Source of the DNA: CAYVIB01 sp964451365
GTDB lineage: Bacteria > Pseudomonadota > Gammaproteobacteria > Pseudomonadales > Cellvibrionaceae
Direction of reading: 5' to 3'
DNA length: 64,000 nucleotides
NCBI GenBank assembly: GCA_964451365.1
Contig: CAYVIB010000010.1
Location: 75,921-139,920, forward strand
Of this stretch, positions 25,934-33,720 are shown one piece after another; position 1 is the first letter of the stretch, and every line of letters starts with the position of its first letter. A program made the position numbers and the translations under genes. A model generated the notes under the pieces. It saw only the letters and a program-made list of their open reading frames with translations. It did not search any database and was not told where the DNA came from.

Positions 25934-26826
25934 TGCGCGAACTCCTCCCTGCGATGAAAAACACTGGCGAGGAAGATTTCCTCAAGGTTCATATTTTCCA
26001 CCGCTATCACTTTGATATTGTGAGCGCGGAATTCGTGGAGAAGGGATTCCTCGAACACATTGGTTGTCGCCGAAGCGAGCCGCCCGTTTTGCTCCAATTT
26101 GATAATTCCTTGCAGACGCGCAAGGGCAGACGTGTCGGGAAGTTCCAGTCGAATGCGCTTCCAGCTGTCGAACAAGGATTCCTTGTCCCGCGAATCGACA
26201 ATTTGTCCACGGTCGATAAAGGTGATCTGATCGGAAATTTTTTCGACATCGCCCGTGTTGTGGGAGGAAAATAATACCGTCCTCTCCTCATCCACCAGAA
26301 TTTCAGCCAGTTCGTTATTCACCTCCTGCCTCGCCACGGGATCGAGACCGGTGGTGGGCTCATCCAGCATCAGCAGGCGCGGTTTTCTCGCCAACACGAG
26401 CAATAGACCTGCTTTAATATTCTGCCCCTTGGAAAACCCCTTGAGTTTTTGTTTCGGGTTGAGATCGAAACATTTAAGCAGGCGCTCGGCATAGTGCCGG
26501 TCCCAGTCGGGATAGATGGAGCGAACAAAGTTCATATGCCATTCCAGATCCCGCACACCGTAAAGGCGCATTTCTTCCGACGTAAATCCCACCCGCTTTT
26601 TGATTTCAATCTGGCTCTCGGGCATGGAACAACCCAGCACGTTTACATTGCCGCTGTCGGCTTTCATCAGGCCCATCAGGATTCGGATGGCGGTGGTTTT
26701 GCCGGCGCCGTTGGAACCGATAAAGCCCATTATCTGGCCGGTAGGCAATTTCAGTTCGTCGATGTTTAACTGAAAGTATTCGAACCGCTTGCTTACCCCA
26801 TTCATTTGAAACGCGAATTCCGCCAT
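25930..26826 (-). CDS. ABC transporter ATP-binding protein
   Basis: This 298-residue ATPase has Walker A GSNGAGKTT, a Q-loop region, signature FSKGQN (a degenerate LSGGQ), and Walker B LLMLDEPTTGLD with the H-loop in VLFSSHN. The C-terminal 80 residues form the extra domain common in ABC-2 exporters. The gene overlaps the GntR stop by one base and the permease start by 4 nt, so regulator, ATPase and permease are one tightly coupled operon. It probably powers efflux or a lipid/antibiotic resistance function. The substrate is not deducible. Confidence 0.93.
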   Translation of the reverse strand: MAEFAFQMNGVSKRFEYFQLNIDELKLPTGQIMGFIGSNGAGKTTAIRILMGLMKADSGNVNVLGCSMPESQIEIKKRVGFTSEEMRLYGVRDLEWHMNFVRSIYPDWDRHYAERLLKCFDLNPKQKLKGFSKGQNIKAGLLLVLARKPRLLMLDEPTTGLDPVARQEVNNELAEILVDEERTVLFSSHNTGDVEKISDQITFIDRGQIVDSRDKESLFDSWKRIRLELPDTSALARLQGIIKLEQNGRLASATTNVFEESLLHEFRAHNIKVIAVENMNLEEIFLASVFHRREEFAQ

Positions 26827-27221
26827 TACGAAATCTCCTCTTGACTTGATTCAGCCGCCAGCAAACGGGCCAGCTTTTCCTTCACTTCCCTGTCGCTCAG
26901 CCCCGCGAGCCGGGCGGCTGCCACCGCCCTACCCAAATGCTCTTCCACTTGCGCCAGATGCAGCTGGGTGGCCGCATCGGCATTGTCAGAGACGAAGGAT
27001 CCCCGACCCTGCTGGGTGTAAATCACCCCCTCGCGCTCCAGTTCCAGATACGCGCGCTTGACGGTGATAACACTCACCCTGGTGGAGGCCGCGAGTTCCC
27101 GAATCGACGGCAGGGCGTACCCGGGCGGCCAGTCGCCTACCATTACCTTCAGCTTGATCTGCTCCATGATCTGCAGATACATGGGCCGCCTGTCGGTTTG
27201 GGAAAGGATTAGTTCGGTCAC
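26826..27221 (-). CDS. GntR family regulator (YtrA subfamily)
   Basis: The start is placed at GTG (27219-27221, VTELILSQTDRRPMYLQIMEQI) preceded by GGCGG. A longer frame to 27266 would begin inside the AT-rich operator. The 131-residue protein has an N-terminal winged helix (YALPSIRELAASTRVSVITVKRAYLELEREGVI) and only a short helical C-terminal tail (about 80-131) instead of a large effector domain, which defines the YtrA type. Such repressors bind inverted repeats in their own promoter and control a downstream ABC exporter, as the layout here shows. Confidence 0.92.
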   Translation of the reverse strand: MTELILSQTDRRPMYLQIMEQIKLKVMVGDWPPGYALPSIRELAASTRVSVITVKRAYLELEREGVIYTQQGRGSFVSDNADAATQLHLAQVEEHLGRAVAAARLAGLSDREVKEKLARLLAAESSQEEIS

Positions 27222-27233
27222 GAGCCGCCCGCC

Positions 27234-27283
27234 ACTGTATATATAATATATACACAGTATATACAAATATACACAGTGGTCAA
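27234..27283 (-). promoter_or_regulatory. GntR/ABC operon promoter and repeated operator half-sites
   Basis: On the minus strand TTGACC (27278-27283) and TATACT (27256-27261) form a sigma-70 promoter with a 16-nt spacer. Superimposed are three related half-sites on the plus strand: ACTGTATATA at 27234-27243, its inverted partner TATACACAGT at 27249-27258, and a direct second copy of TATACACAGT at 27268-27277. A regulator bound here would cover -10 and the spacer, so the GntR protein very likely autorepresses the operon. Confidence 0.75.
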
Positions 27284-27363
27284 GTTTTTTTGATTGACGC
27301 GGGAGGAGGAATAAGAAGGCGCCGGCTCTAATACTCGTAAAGGTTTTATAAATAGAGACCGTT

Positions 27364-28734
27364 ATGCCGGAGCCACACCCTCACACCAAGCCTGAAATCG
27401 ACAGGGCGCGAGCACTTCTCCGCGCCCGGATTCGAGCAGTTGTCCCCCGGGCAGGCAGAAAATTCTCCTGGTCATTAACTAATCCTGCGTCACGACCGTT
27501 TGTTCGATCGCCGGATTGTTCATTGCAGTCGGCGGGCGGGATTGTTATATTCCGGCCACATTTTTTAACCCGCACACTGCTCATGCGCATTATCATCGGC
27601 TGGCTGGCGTTTGGTGGAAGACTTGTTGCCGCACTACCCGCGGAGGGTTTTCGTCATATATGGAAGCGGCTGCCGCTGTTCCTGGTTCTGTGGTTGATTG
27701 CGGGAACCCTTTCCGCCCAGCATCTTCTCGGCTTTCTCCTCGACGATATTTTTTTTCGCGGCTATCGCAAAATAACCATCCGGCGCCCGGTGTTTATTGC
27801 CGGCATTCCCCGCAGCGGCACCACTTTCCTGCAGCGCGTGTTGAGCGAGGATGAACGGTTTACCACGCTGTCTCTCTGGGAATGCATTTTCGCCCCCTCC
27901 GTGAGTGAGCGTTATTTCTGGTCGGCCATTGGCAAGTTGAGCGGCAAAATCCTGCTGCCCTTGCTTGCGCTGTTAAGCCGACGATTCAGCCTGTTTTCCC
28001 GCATGGATAAAATTCACCGCATTCGCCTGGACGAACCGGAAGAGGATTTTCTCCTGCTGTTTTTTGTTCAGGCTTGTTTCCTTGCGGTTGTTCCCTGCCC
28101 CAATACAAAAACCTTCTGGCGGCTGTCGCGCTTTGACGACGCCGTGGATAAGCAGGAGCGCGAGGCGATAATGCGTTTCTACCACCGCTGCCTGCAACGG
28201 CATTTATACTTCCACGGTCCCGAAAAACGCCTGCTCAGCAAAAACCCTTCTTTTACGCCTTTTATCCAATCGTTGCGCAATGATTTTTCCGATGCAAAAT
28301 TTGTCATATGTGTACGCGACCCGGTGGAGACGGTGCCTTCCCAGCTCAGTTCGCTAAAACCGGCTTTTGAGCTGTTGGGTGGAGGAATCCGTCATCAATT
28401 TAATGAACGAATGCAGGAGGTGCTGCATCATTATTACCGGGTGGTACAAACCGTCTCGCAATGCGATGATGTTTTCGTGATCCCGATGACGGCGCTCAAA
28501 ACGCAATTAGGGGAAACGGTAAAAAGCCTTTACGAAAAAATTGAACAGCCTGTATCGGAACAGTTCATCGACCGGCTGCGGCAACTGGATACCAAGGCGC
28601 GCGCGCACCGCAGTGAACACCGTTATCGGGCCGAAGATTTCTCGCTGAGCAGTGACAATATTCGACGGCGCTTTGCCGACGTATGGCCTGATGCAGGCAA
28701 ACAGGATATCGCCAAACATGGGGAAGTCGCTTGA
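27364..28734 (+). CDS. Sulfotransferase family protein
   Basis: This 456-residue frame contains a PAPS-dependent sulfotransferase fold: the 5'-phosphosulfate loop FIAGIPRSGTTFLQRVLSED, the 3'-phosphate-binding strand FVICVRDPVETVPSQLSS, and LLSKNPSF between. A hydrophobic segment (FLVLWLIAGTLSAQHLLGFLL) precedes the domain, suggesting membrane association. The first about 73 residues are Pro/Arg-rich and may not be translated; Met74 (MRIIIGWLAFGG) at 27583 is a plausible alternative start. The gene ends in a 4-nt overlap with a glycosyltransferase, followed by a deacetylase. The three look like a pathway for a sulfated glycolipid or surface glycan. Confidence 0.85.
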   Translation: MPEPHPHTKPEIDRARALLRARIRAVVPRAGRKFSWSLTNPASRPFVRSPDCSLQSAGGIVIFRPHFLTRTLLMRIIIGWLAFGGRLVAALPAEGFRHIWKRLPLFLVLWLIAGTLSAQHLLGFLLDDIFFRGYRKITIRRPVFIAGIPRSGTTFLQRVLSEDERFTTLSLWECIFAPSVSERYFWSAIGKLSGKILLPLLALLSRRFSLFSRMDKIHRIRLDEPEEDFLLLFFVQACFLAVVPCPNTKTFWRLSRFDDAVDKQEREAIMRFYHRCLQRHLYFHGPEKRLLSKNPSFTPFIQSLRNDFSDAKFVICVRDPVETVPSQLSSLKPAFELLGGGIRHQFNERMQEVLHHYYRVVQTVSQCDDVFVIPMTALKTQLGETVKSLYEKIEQPVSEQFIDRLRQLDTKARAHRSEHRYRAEDFSLSSDNIRRRFADVWPDAGKQDIAKHGEVA

Positions 28735-29873
28735 ACAGTAAAACCGAATTTAAAAAGCCCTTACCGCAATCGGCTGTGCCGATCGATCAGGTTCGCCTGG
28801 CGATTATTTCCGACGCCGCGCCGGAACGAAATGGCGTGGGCGCTTATTATCAGGATCTTCTGCAACAGCTGGCACCGAGACTGGCGGGCGTCAAAGCCTT
28901 CTCGCCGACCATCGAGGGCGATAAGTGGAACGCGGGTGTGGTGCTCCCCCTGCCCGGCGATCCCACGCAGAAACTGTGCATGCCCAACCCGTGGTCACTG
29001 CAACGGCAGTTAAAAGCCTTTGCGCCGCATGTGGTAGTGGTAGCCACCCCCGGTGTTTACGGCCTGGCCGGAGCCTTTCTCGCCTCACGCATGAATGTGC
29101 CGGTGCTGGTGGGTTTCCATACCTCGTTTGAACACCTGACCGAGCTTTACTGGCACGACTCCTGGCGCGGCAAAGTGGTACAGCAATATTTCAAACAGTG
29201 CCACACGTACCTGTTCGGCAAAGCGGATCAGGTGCTTGCCAATTCCGACGATATGCGCGAACTCGCCCGCAAAATGGGTTGCAAAACTACGGAACTGGTG
29301 GGCACGCCAATTTCATCGACTTTTATCGGCCAACCTCCGATGCGGTATCAAGGTACTTTTAATCGTATCTTGTTTGCCGGCCGCCTGGCGGCGGAAAAAA
29401 ATGTCGATGCGGTCTTGAGCGCGGCGCGCGCGCTGCCGGAAATGCAATTCAGTATCGCCGGCGACGGTCCATTGCACGGTCAGGTGAAATCCGCGGCGGC
29501 AGCGCAGGCCAACCTGAACTATCTGGGATGGTTGCGCCGGGAGGAACTTCGGGATCAGGTGGATGCGCACGATGCGCTGGTGCTGCCATCGTATTTTGAA
29601 TCCTTCGGCACAATCGCGCTGGAGGTGATGGCGCGCAACCGGCTCGCGATTGTCTCCAGCGACTGCGGTATTACGCAGTGGCCCCGGTTGCGCGAGGGCC
29701 TGTACGTCATCGGAAAACAACAAAGCCTCGAAGAGAAGCTGCGGAAAATTGCCGCCGAAAGTTCCACCGCGCGATGTGAAATCGCCGCGTGCGCTTTTGC
29801 CGGGGCGCTGGCGCTGAACGAGCACAATCTCAACCGCTGGTGTGAACTGTTGGTGACGTTGGTAAATCACTAA
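28731..29873 (+). CDS. Glycosyltransferase family 4
   Basis: This 380-residue GT-B enzyme has an N-terminal Rossmann half (AIISDAAPERNGVGAYYQDLLQQLA; VVVVATPGVYGLAGAFLASRMNVPVLVGFHTSFEHLTELYW) and a C-terminal half with the donor-binding motif LVLPSYFESFGTIALEVMARN (the E-x7-E pattern). The start is TTG at 28731, overlapping the sulfotransferase stop (TTGA), with GGGGAAG about 4 nt before it. Relatives transfer hexoses to lipids (SQD2/MgtA-like), so a glycolipid product is plausible, but donor and acceptor are unknown. Confidence 0.88.
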   Translation: MNSKTEFKKPLPQSAVPIDQVRLAIISDAAPERNGVGAYYQDLLQQLAPRLAGVKAFSPTIEGDKWNAGVVLPLPGDPTQKLCMPNPWSLQRQLKAFAPHVVVVATPGVYGLAGAFLASRMNVPVLVGFHTSFEHLTELYWHDSWRGKVVQQYFKQCHTYLFGKADQVLANSDDMRELARKMGCKTTELVGTPISSTFIGQPPMRYQGTFNRILFAGRLAAEKNVDAVLSAARALPEMQFSIAGDGPLHGQVKSAAAAQANLNYLGWLRREELRDQVDAHDALVLPSYFESFGTIALEVMARNRLAIVSSDCGITQWPRLREGLYVIGKQQSLEEKLRKIAAESSTARCEIAACAFAGALALNEHNLNRWCELLVTLVNH

Positions 29874-29878
29874 TAAAA

Positions 29879-30577
29879 ATGCAAGCACTGGTTTCAATTC
29901 ACGACCTGATGCCGGAAACGTTCGGCCGGGTCAAAAAAATGCTGGCCGAAATACCACGCAATGCCCGGCGCCATCTGGTGGTGCTGGTGGTCCCCGGTCG
30001 TGACTGGAAGCCGGGGCAAATCGATCAATTGCGGGAATGGCAGGATAACGGCCTGCTTCTCGCCGCCCACGGCTGGGATCACCAGGTAAAGCGCATCGAA
30101 GGCTGGTATCACCATTTACATTCCCGTTTCGTATCGCGCAATGTGGCGGAACACCTGAGTTTTTCGCAGCAGGAAATTTCAATTTTATTGCAACGCAGTT
30201 TCGACTGGTTTCGCCGACACAATCTGGCCGCCCCGGATCTTTATGTGCCGCCGGCCTGGGCAATGGGTCGTGTCAACAAACATATTTTGCGCGATTCGCC
30301 GTTCCGCTATTTTGAAACCACCTGGGGATTGTACGATTGCGATAATGATCAATTTAAATGGCTGCCGCTGTTGGGGTTTGAAGCCGACACCGCTTTCCGG
30401 AAATGGTCGCTGCGCGGCTGGAACCTGGCAAATCGCCTGGCAGCGCAACGAAGGCCGGTGCGCATTGCCTTGCATCCGTTTGACCTTGAATATTATTTGC
30501 AAGCTGATGTTCGGAGGAATCTCGTGAAAGCGGATAATTTGAATTACCGGGACGTATTCCAGGGAGCCTCTGGTTAA
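29879..30577 (+). CDS. Polysaccharide deacetylase-like protein (DUF2334)
   Basis: This 232-residue cytoplasmic-looking protein begins 5 nt after the glycosyltransferase stop. It has the NodB-like start (LVSIHDLMPETFGRVKKML, with the metal-ligand Asp), LLLAAHGWDHQ in place of the HxxxH histidine motif, and a late LHPFDLEY. These are typical of the DUF2334 branch of carbohydrate esterase 4 folds. It would deacetylate a sugar on the product of the preceding glycosyltransferase. It is the third and last gene of the operon; a near-perfect hairpin follows at 30585. Confidence 0.83.
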   Translation: MQALVSIHDLMPETFGRVKKMLAEIPRNARRHLVVLVVPGRDWKPGQIDQLREWQDNGLLLAAHGWDHQVKRIEGWYHHLHSRFVSRNVAEHLSFSQQEISILLQRSFDWFRRHNLAAPDLYVPPAWAMGRVNKHILRDSPFRYFETTWGLYDCDNDQFKWLPLLGFEADTAFRKWSLRGWNLANRLAAQRRPVRIALHPFDLEYYLQADVRRNLVKADNLNYRDVFQGASG

Positions 30578-30584
30578 GTCCCCT

Positions 30585-30612
30585 GCAGGTTGAGGTGCAA
30601 ACCCCAACCTGC
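30585..30612. terminator. Hairpin between convergent operons
   Basis: GCAGGTTGAGGT (30585-30596) and ACCCCAACCTGC (30601-30612) form a 12-bp stem with one mismatch and a GCAA loop. It sits between the DUF2334 stop and the pmp3 stop, which converge. No long T-run follows, so it may work as a weak bidirectional terminator or as a REP-like element related to 14488-14562. Confidence 0.55.
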
Positions 30613-30629
30613 AAATCCAAGCAGGCAGG

Positions 30630-30788
30630 TTACTTTTTCGCGATTACCCACACTGCATGAATAATGCCGGGAATATAACCCAGTAAGGTTAACAAAATAT
30701 TCAACCAGAAGTGGCCGCCGAAGCCGACCTGTAGAAACACACCCAGCGGCGGCAGCAGGATCGCAATAAGTATTCTGACAAAGTCCAT
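30630..30788 (-). CDS. Pmp3/YqaE (UPF0057) small membrane protein
   Basis: This 52-residue protein has two hydrophobic helices: MDFVRILIAILLPPLGVFLQ, then GGHFWLNILLTLLGYIPG followed by IIHAVWVIAKK. The PPLGV and LLTLLGYIPGIIHAxWV motifs are the family hallmark. Pmp3-type proteolipids influence membrane potential and salt tolerance in plants, yeast and bacteria. The gene lies 3 nt after the stop of another small gene on the minus strand, so the two are co-transcribed. Given the ectoine and trehalose genes in the window, an osmotic-stress role fits. Confidence 0.92.
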   Translation of the reverse strand: MDFVRILIAILLPPLGVFLQVGFGGHFWLNILLTLLGYIPGIIHAVWVIAKK

Positions 30789-30791
30789 ATG

Positions 30792-31016
30792 TTACTCCTC
30801 GGTAATTGTCTCAATAGGCTCTTCATTAAGATCGATTTCGGGTCGACTGTTTGATGCTGAAATTGTTTCCCCCGCTGTCTCGTCGCCAACCAGCTCCGAC
30901 AAAGTTTTTTCCTCCTGCATTATCGACTCGCATCCCAGCGCACCCACCGCTCCGAAGCCCGCCAAAAATGCCAGCATCCGATATCGCTGATCGCTGTATG
31001 CTATCGCCTGTTCCAT
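30792..31016 (-). CDS. Small acidic protein with one hydrophobic segment
   Basis: The start is placed at the ATG of MEQAIAYS (31014-31016), with GGGAG 7 nt before it; a GTG at 31032 would add six residues. The 74-residue product has a short hydrophobic stretch (MLAFLAGFGAVGALGC) and a strongly acidic C-terminal half (EEKTLSELVGDETAGETI, EIDLNEEPIETITEE). The hydrophobic stretch could be a membrane anchor or an imperfect lipoprotein signal (VGALGC). No family recognised. It is co-transcribed with pmp3, 3 nt downstream. Confidence 0.7.
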   Translation of the reverse strand: MEQAIAYSDQRYRMLAFLAGFGAVGALGCESIMQEEKTLSELVGDETAGETISASNSRPEIDLNEEPIETITEE

Positions 31017-31054
31017 TTGACCACTCCCGCTCACGCGGCACGACGATTCGTTAA

Positions 31055-31072
31055 GGGTCTGTTAACACTAAT
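31055..31072. repeat. 18-nt repeated motif, copy 2
   Basis: GGGTCTGTTAACACTAAT, identical to 23197-23214. It lies just upstream of the small acidic protein gene. Confidence 0.6.
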
Positions 31073-31224
31073 AATCAGCAAGCGCTATGCCACCTGCGCC
31101 CAATCATTCGGGGGGAGGGGGGGCGCGCGCACGCGCCAACATGCGGCGCGCCTTACAAAAATATTGTAAATCCGATCGCATGCGCGCTTTACTCCCATGG
31201 AACATCAAAAACAGAGATGCTCAA

Positions 31225-32256
31225 CTATTGCGCTGACTGCAAAATGCGAAGAACCATAGTTTCTTCTTTGGACAACAGGCCTGGATGTTTCTTTGATTTA
31301 TTCATCTCATTTTGATAGCGAGGCAGTTCTCCGCCGACCAACACCGCAAGCACGGCGGGATGAATGTAGTATTCCCGGCAGGTGGCAACCGTGTTTCCAA
31401 GTTTTTCAGCCACCCGTTTAACAATCGCCGTCTCCAGTTTGCGCCGGGGGTATTTTTCCGTCTCCTGCCGCGCCTCGTCGTAACATTCGACCGCCAATGT
31501 AGTACCGCCCCAGGTTCTGAAATCCTTGGCGGTAAAATGTTCACCGGTTAATTGGTAGAGATAATAGTTCACGTCGTTCGAATTTAAAGCGTGGCTTTTC
31601 CTTTCCTCGTCGAGGTAGTGGAAAATTTCGTAACCGGGTAGTTCGGACATCTCCCGAATCAGGCGCGCCAGGGTTTTACTTTCGATATTGATATTCCGAT
31701 ACTTTCCGCCCTTGGCCTTATAACGCAGCAGCAGCCTGCCGTGGCCTTCCCTTAAATGTTTGCGCCTCAATGTCGTCAGGCCATAGGTATTGTTTTCCTT
31801 TGTGTAACATTTATTGCCGATCCGGACGTGATACCGGTCGAGCATTAGCACGGTAATTGCCAGCACTTTTTCTTTCGGCCAACCCGGCAGCGCCAGATGT
31901 TCCTTGATTTTGTGCCTGATGGAACCGAGTTGATGACCAAATTCATCCAGCCTGCGGAATTTCGACTGCTGGCGAAATTCTACCCAGCGGGCGTGGTAGA
32001 GATATTGTTTTCGTTCCTTCAGGTCAATGCCAGTCGCCTGTAAATGACCGTTCCCGTCCGGGCAAATCCACACATTCTTCCATATGGGCGGAATAACCAG
32101 GTTTTCGATGCGCGCCAGGATATTTTTATTCTCGATGGGTTTTCCGTTGGCATCGCGGTAGATAAACAATTTTCCTTTTTGCTTGCGGGAGTAACCCGCG
32201 GCATCATCGGAAACATACACAAGTTCGCGGGGACATAACGGCAGAGAACTGTTCAG
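31225..32256 (-). CDS. DNA topoisomerase IB
   Basis: This poxvirus-type topoisomerase IB relaxes supercoils through a 3'-phosphotyrosyl intermediate. The N-terminal domain (YSRKQKGKLFIYRDANGKPI, IPPIWKNVWICPDGNGHLQATG, RWVEFRQQSKF) is followed by the catalytic domain: Arg in YGLTTLRRKHL, KDFRTWGGT, and the tyrosine nucleophile in CREYYIHPAVL. The conserved protein starts soon after LNSSLPLCPRELVYV. The best ribosome site (AGGAG) sits 6 nt before a CTG at 32254-32256, so a rare CTG start giving 343 residues is proposed. The next in-frame ATG upstream is far (Met6 at 32401-32403, or Met1 at 32416-32418), and that extension is not family-like. The gene stands alone; the doe operon is divergent. 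Confidence 0.88.
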   Translation of the reverse strand: MNSSLPLCPRELVYVSDDAAGYSRKQKGKLFIYRDANGKPIENKNILARIENLVIPPIWKNVWICPDGNGHLQATGIDLKERKQYLYHARWVEFRQQSKFRRLDEFGHQLGSIRHKIKEHLALPGWPKEKVLAITVLMLDRYHVRIGNKCYTKENNTYGLTTLRRKHLREGHGRLLLRYKAKGGKYRNINIESKTLARLIREMSELPGYEIFHYLDEERKSHALNSNDVNYYLYQLTGEHFTAKDFRTWGGTTLAVECYDEARQETEKYPRRKLETAIVKRVAEKLGNTVATCREYYIHPAVLAVLVGGELPRYQNEMNKSKKHPGLLSKEETMVLRILQSAQ

Positions 32257-32489
32257 GTGACACTCCTGTTTTCGCAACTGATCTTTTGCGGGATGGAATT
32301 TGCATGTTTGACGCACAATACAAAGTAACCGGCAAATTTCGGACCAGGGAATTTGTTCTTTACGAAACGGAATTTGAGGTGGCGTCGCGGTTACCTGGCG
32401 CATACACTGTAAAAACATCTTCCATAAAAAGTCGCGCGTTCATCGTCAGGCACTGCGATTTCAACTGGCGTTAATACCACGGGAGGATC

Positions 32490-33662
32490 ATGTCGGACTT
32501 CTGGCAAGAGACCATGACAGAGGCGCTGTCCCTGCGCCACGATTTGCACAGTCATCCCGAACTCGGGTGGCGGGAAACCCGAACCGCCGAGCGCGTGCGC
32601 GCCCTGTTGAGTGAACTGAATATTCCCTGGCGACCCTGCGCCGGCACCGGCACCCTGGCCTGGCTTGAAAATACCGGCACCGAATCTCCCCACATCGCCC
32701 TGCGCGGCGATATCGACGCGCTTCCCATCACCGAGGAGACCGGCATCGAATGGTCCTCGCGCCACCCGGGCTGCATGCATGCCTGCGGTCACGACGGCCA
32801 CACGGCCACTCTGCTGGCGGCGGCGCGCTGGTTGAAGCACCACGAGAAGCAACTGCCGGGGCGGGTGAGTTTTCTGTTCCAGCCGGCGGAGGAAGGTGGC
32901 CACGGCGCGCGCGGAATGATCGAGGACGGCGCGCTGGAAGGCGTGGATGAAATCTACGGCTGGCACAACTGGCCCGCTATTCCGTTCGGCAGGCTGGCCT
33001 GCCCGGACAACATTGTGATGTGCGGTAATGGGGTTTTCACCCTGACAGTTAAAGGTCGCGGCGGCCACGCCAGCCAGCCGGAACTGTGCCGCGACCCGGT
33101 ATTGGCAGCCTGTGCGATTACCCTGGCTTTGCAGCAAATCGTCAGCCGGCGGCTGTCCGCCCAGCAAACCGCTGTGGTCAGTGTCACCTCCATTGAGGCG
33201 CCCAGCGGCCCCACCATTATTCCCCAGCAGGCGGTAATCGGCGGCAGTATTCGCATTCCCGACCAGGCCACGCGCGAACAGATCAACCAATTGATTACTG
33301 AAATCAGTCATCAAACTGCCGCGAGTTACGGCGTGGAGTGCGAGGTAATTATCGAACCCCGCTACGACGCCACTATCAATCACGCCACACAGGCGCGGCG
33401 CGTACGCGACAACTGGCAGGCGGAGCAGGGGGAAGAATCCCTCGATACCCAAATTCCGCTGCCGATCATGGCATCGGAGGATTTCAGTTATTACCTGCAA
33501 AAAGTTCCCGGCGCCTTCGCCCTGATCGGTGCCGACGATGGCGCGGAGCACCGCATCCCGTGCCACAGCCCTTTTTACGACTTCAACGACCGCCTGATTC
33601 CCGAAGTCGTCCGGCTTTTTTCGCGCCTGGCCGGCGCACCGTTACCCGGGCATTCCGGGTAA
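32490..33662 (+). CDS. doeB: N-alpha-acetyl-L-2,4-diaminobutyrate deacetylase (ectoine catabolism)
   Basis: This is an M20-family amidohydrolase (390 aa). It has HDLHSHPELGWRE, GDIDALPITEETG, the metal site CMHACGHDGHT (C99, H101), the catalytic acids in PAEEGGHGARGMI (E134/E135), and a lid domain (GRGGHASQPEL). General M20 homologues hydrolyse N-acyl amino acids; assignment to DoeB (EutE) rests on its place in front of aminotransferase, ectoine hydrolase and aldehyde dehydrogenase genes. It would deacetylate the DoeA product to diaminobutyrate. A GGGAGG ribosome site precedes the ATG. First gene of the operon; doeD starts 58 nt after its stop. Confidence 0.9.
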   Translation: MSDFWQETMTEALSLRHDLHSHPELGWRETRTAERVRALLSELNIPWRPCAGTGTLAWLENTGTESPHIALRGDIDALPITEETGIEWSSRHPGCMHACGHDGHTATLLAAARWLKHHEKQLPGRVSFLFQPAEEGGHGARGMIEDGALEGVDEIYGWHNWPAIPFGRLACPDNIVMCGNGVFTLTVKGRGGHASQPELCRDPVLAACAITLALQQIVSRRLSAQQTAVVSVTSIEAPSGPTIIPQQAVIGGSIRIPDQATREQINQLITEISHQTAASYGVECEVIIEPRYDATINHATQARRVRDNWQAEQGEESLDTQIPLPIMASEDFSYYLQKVPGAFALIGADDGAEHRIPCHSPFYDFNDRLIPEVVRLFSRLAGAPLPGHSG

Positions 33663-33720
33663 ACCCACTCCGTCGGAGTGGTGAAAATACCGCCCCGAAA
33701 CACGCACCCAAGGAGGCAAT

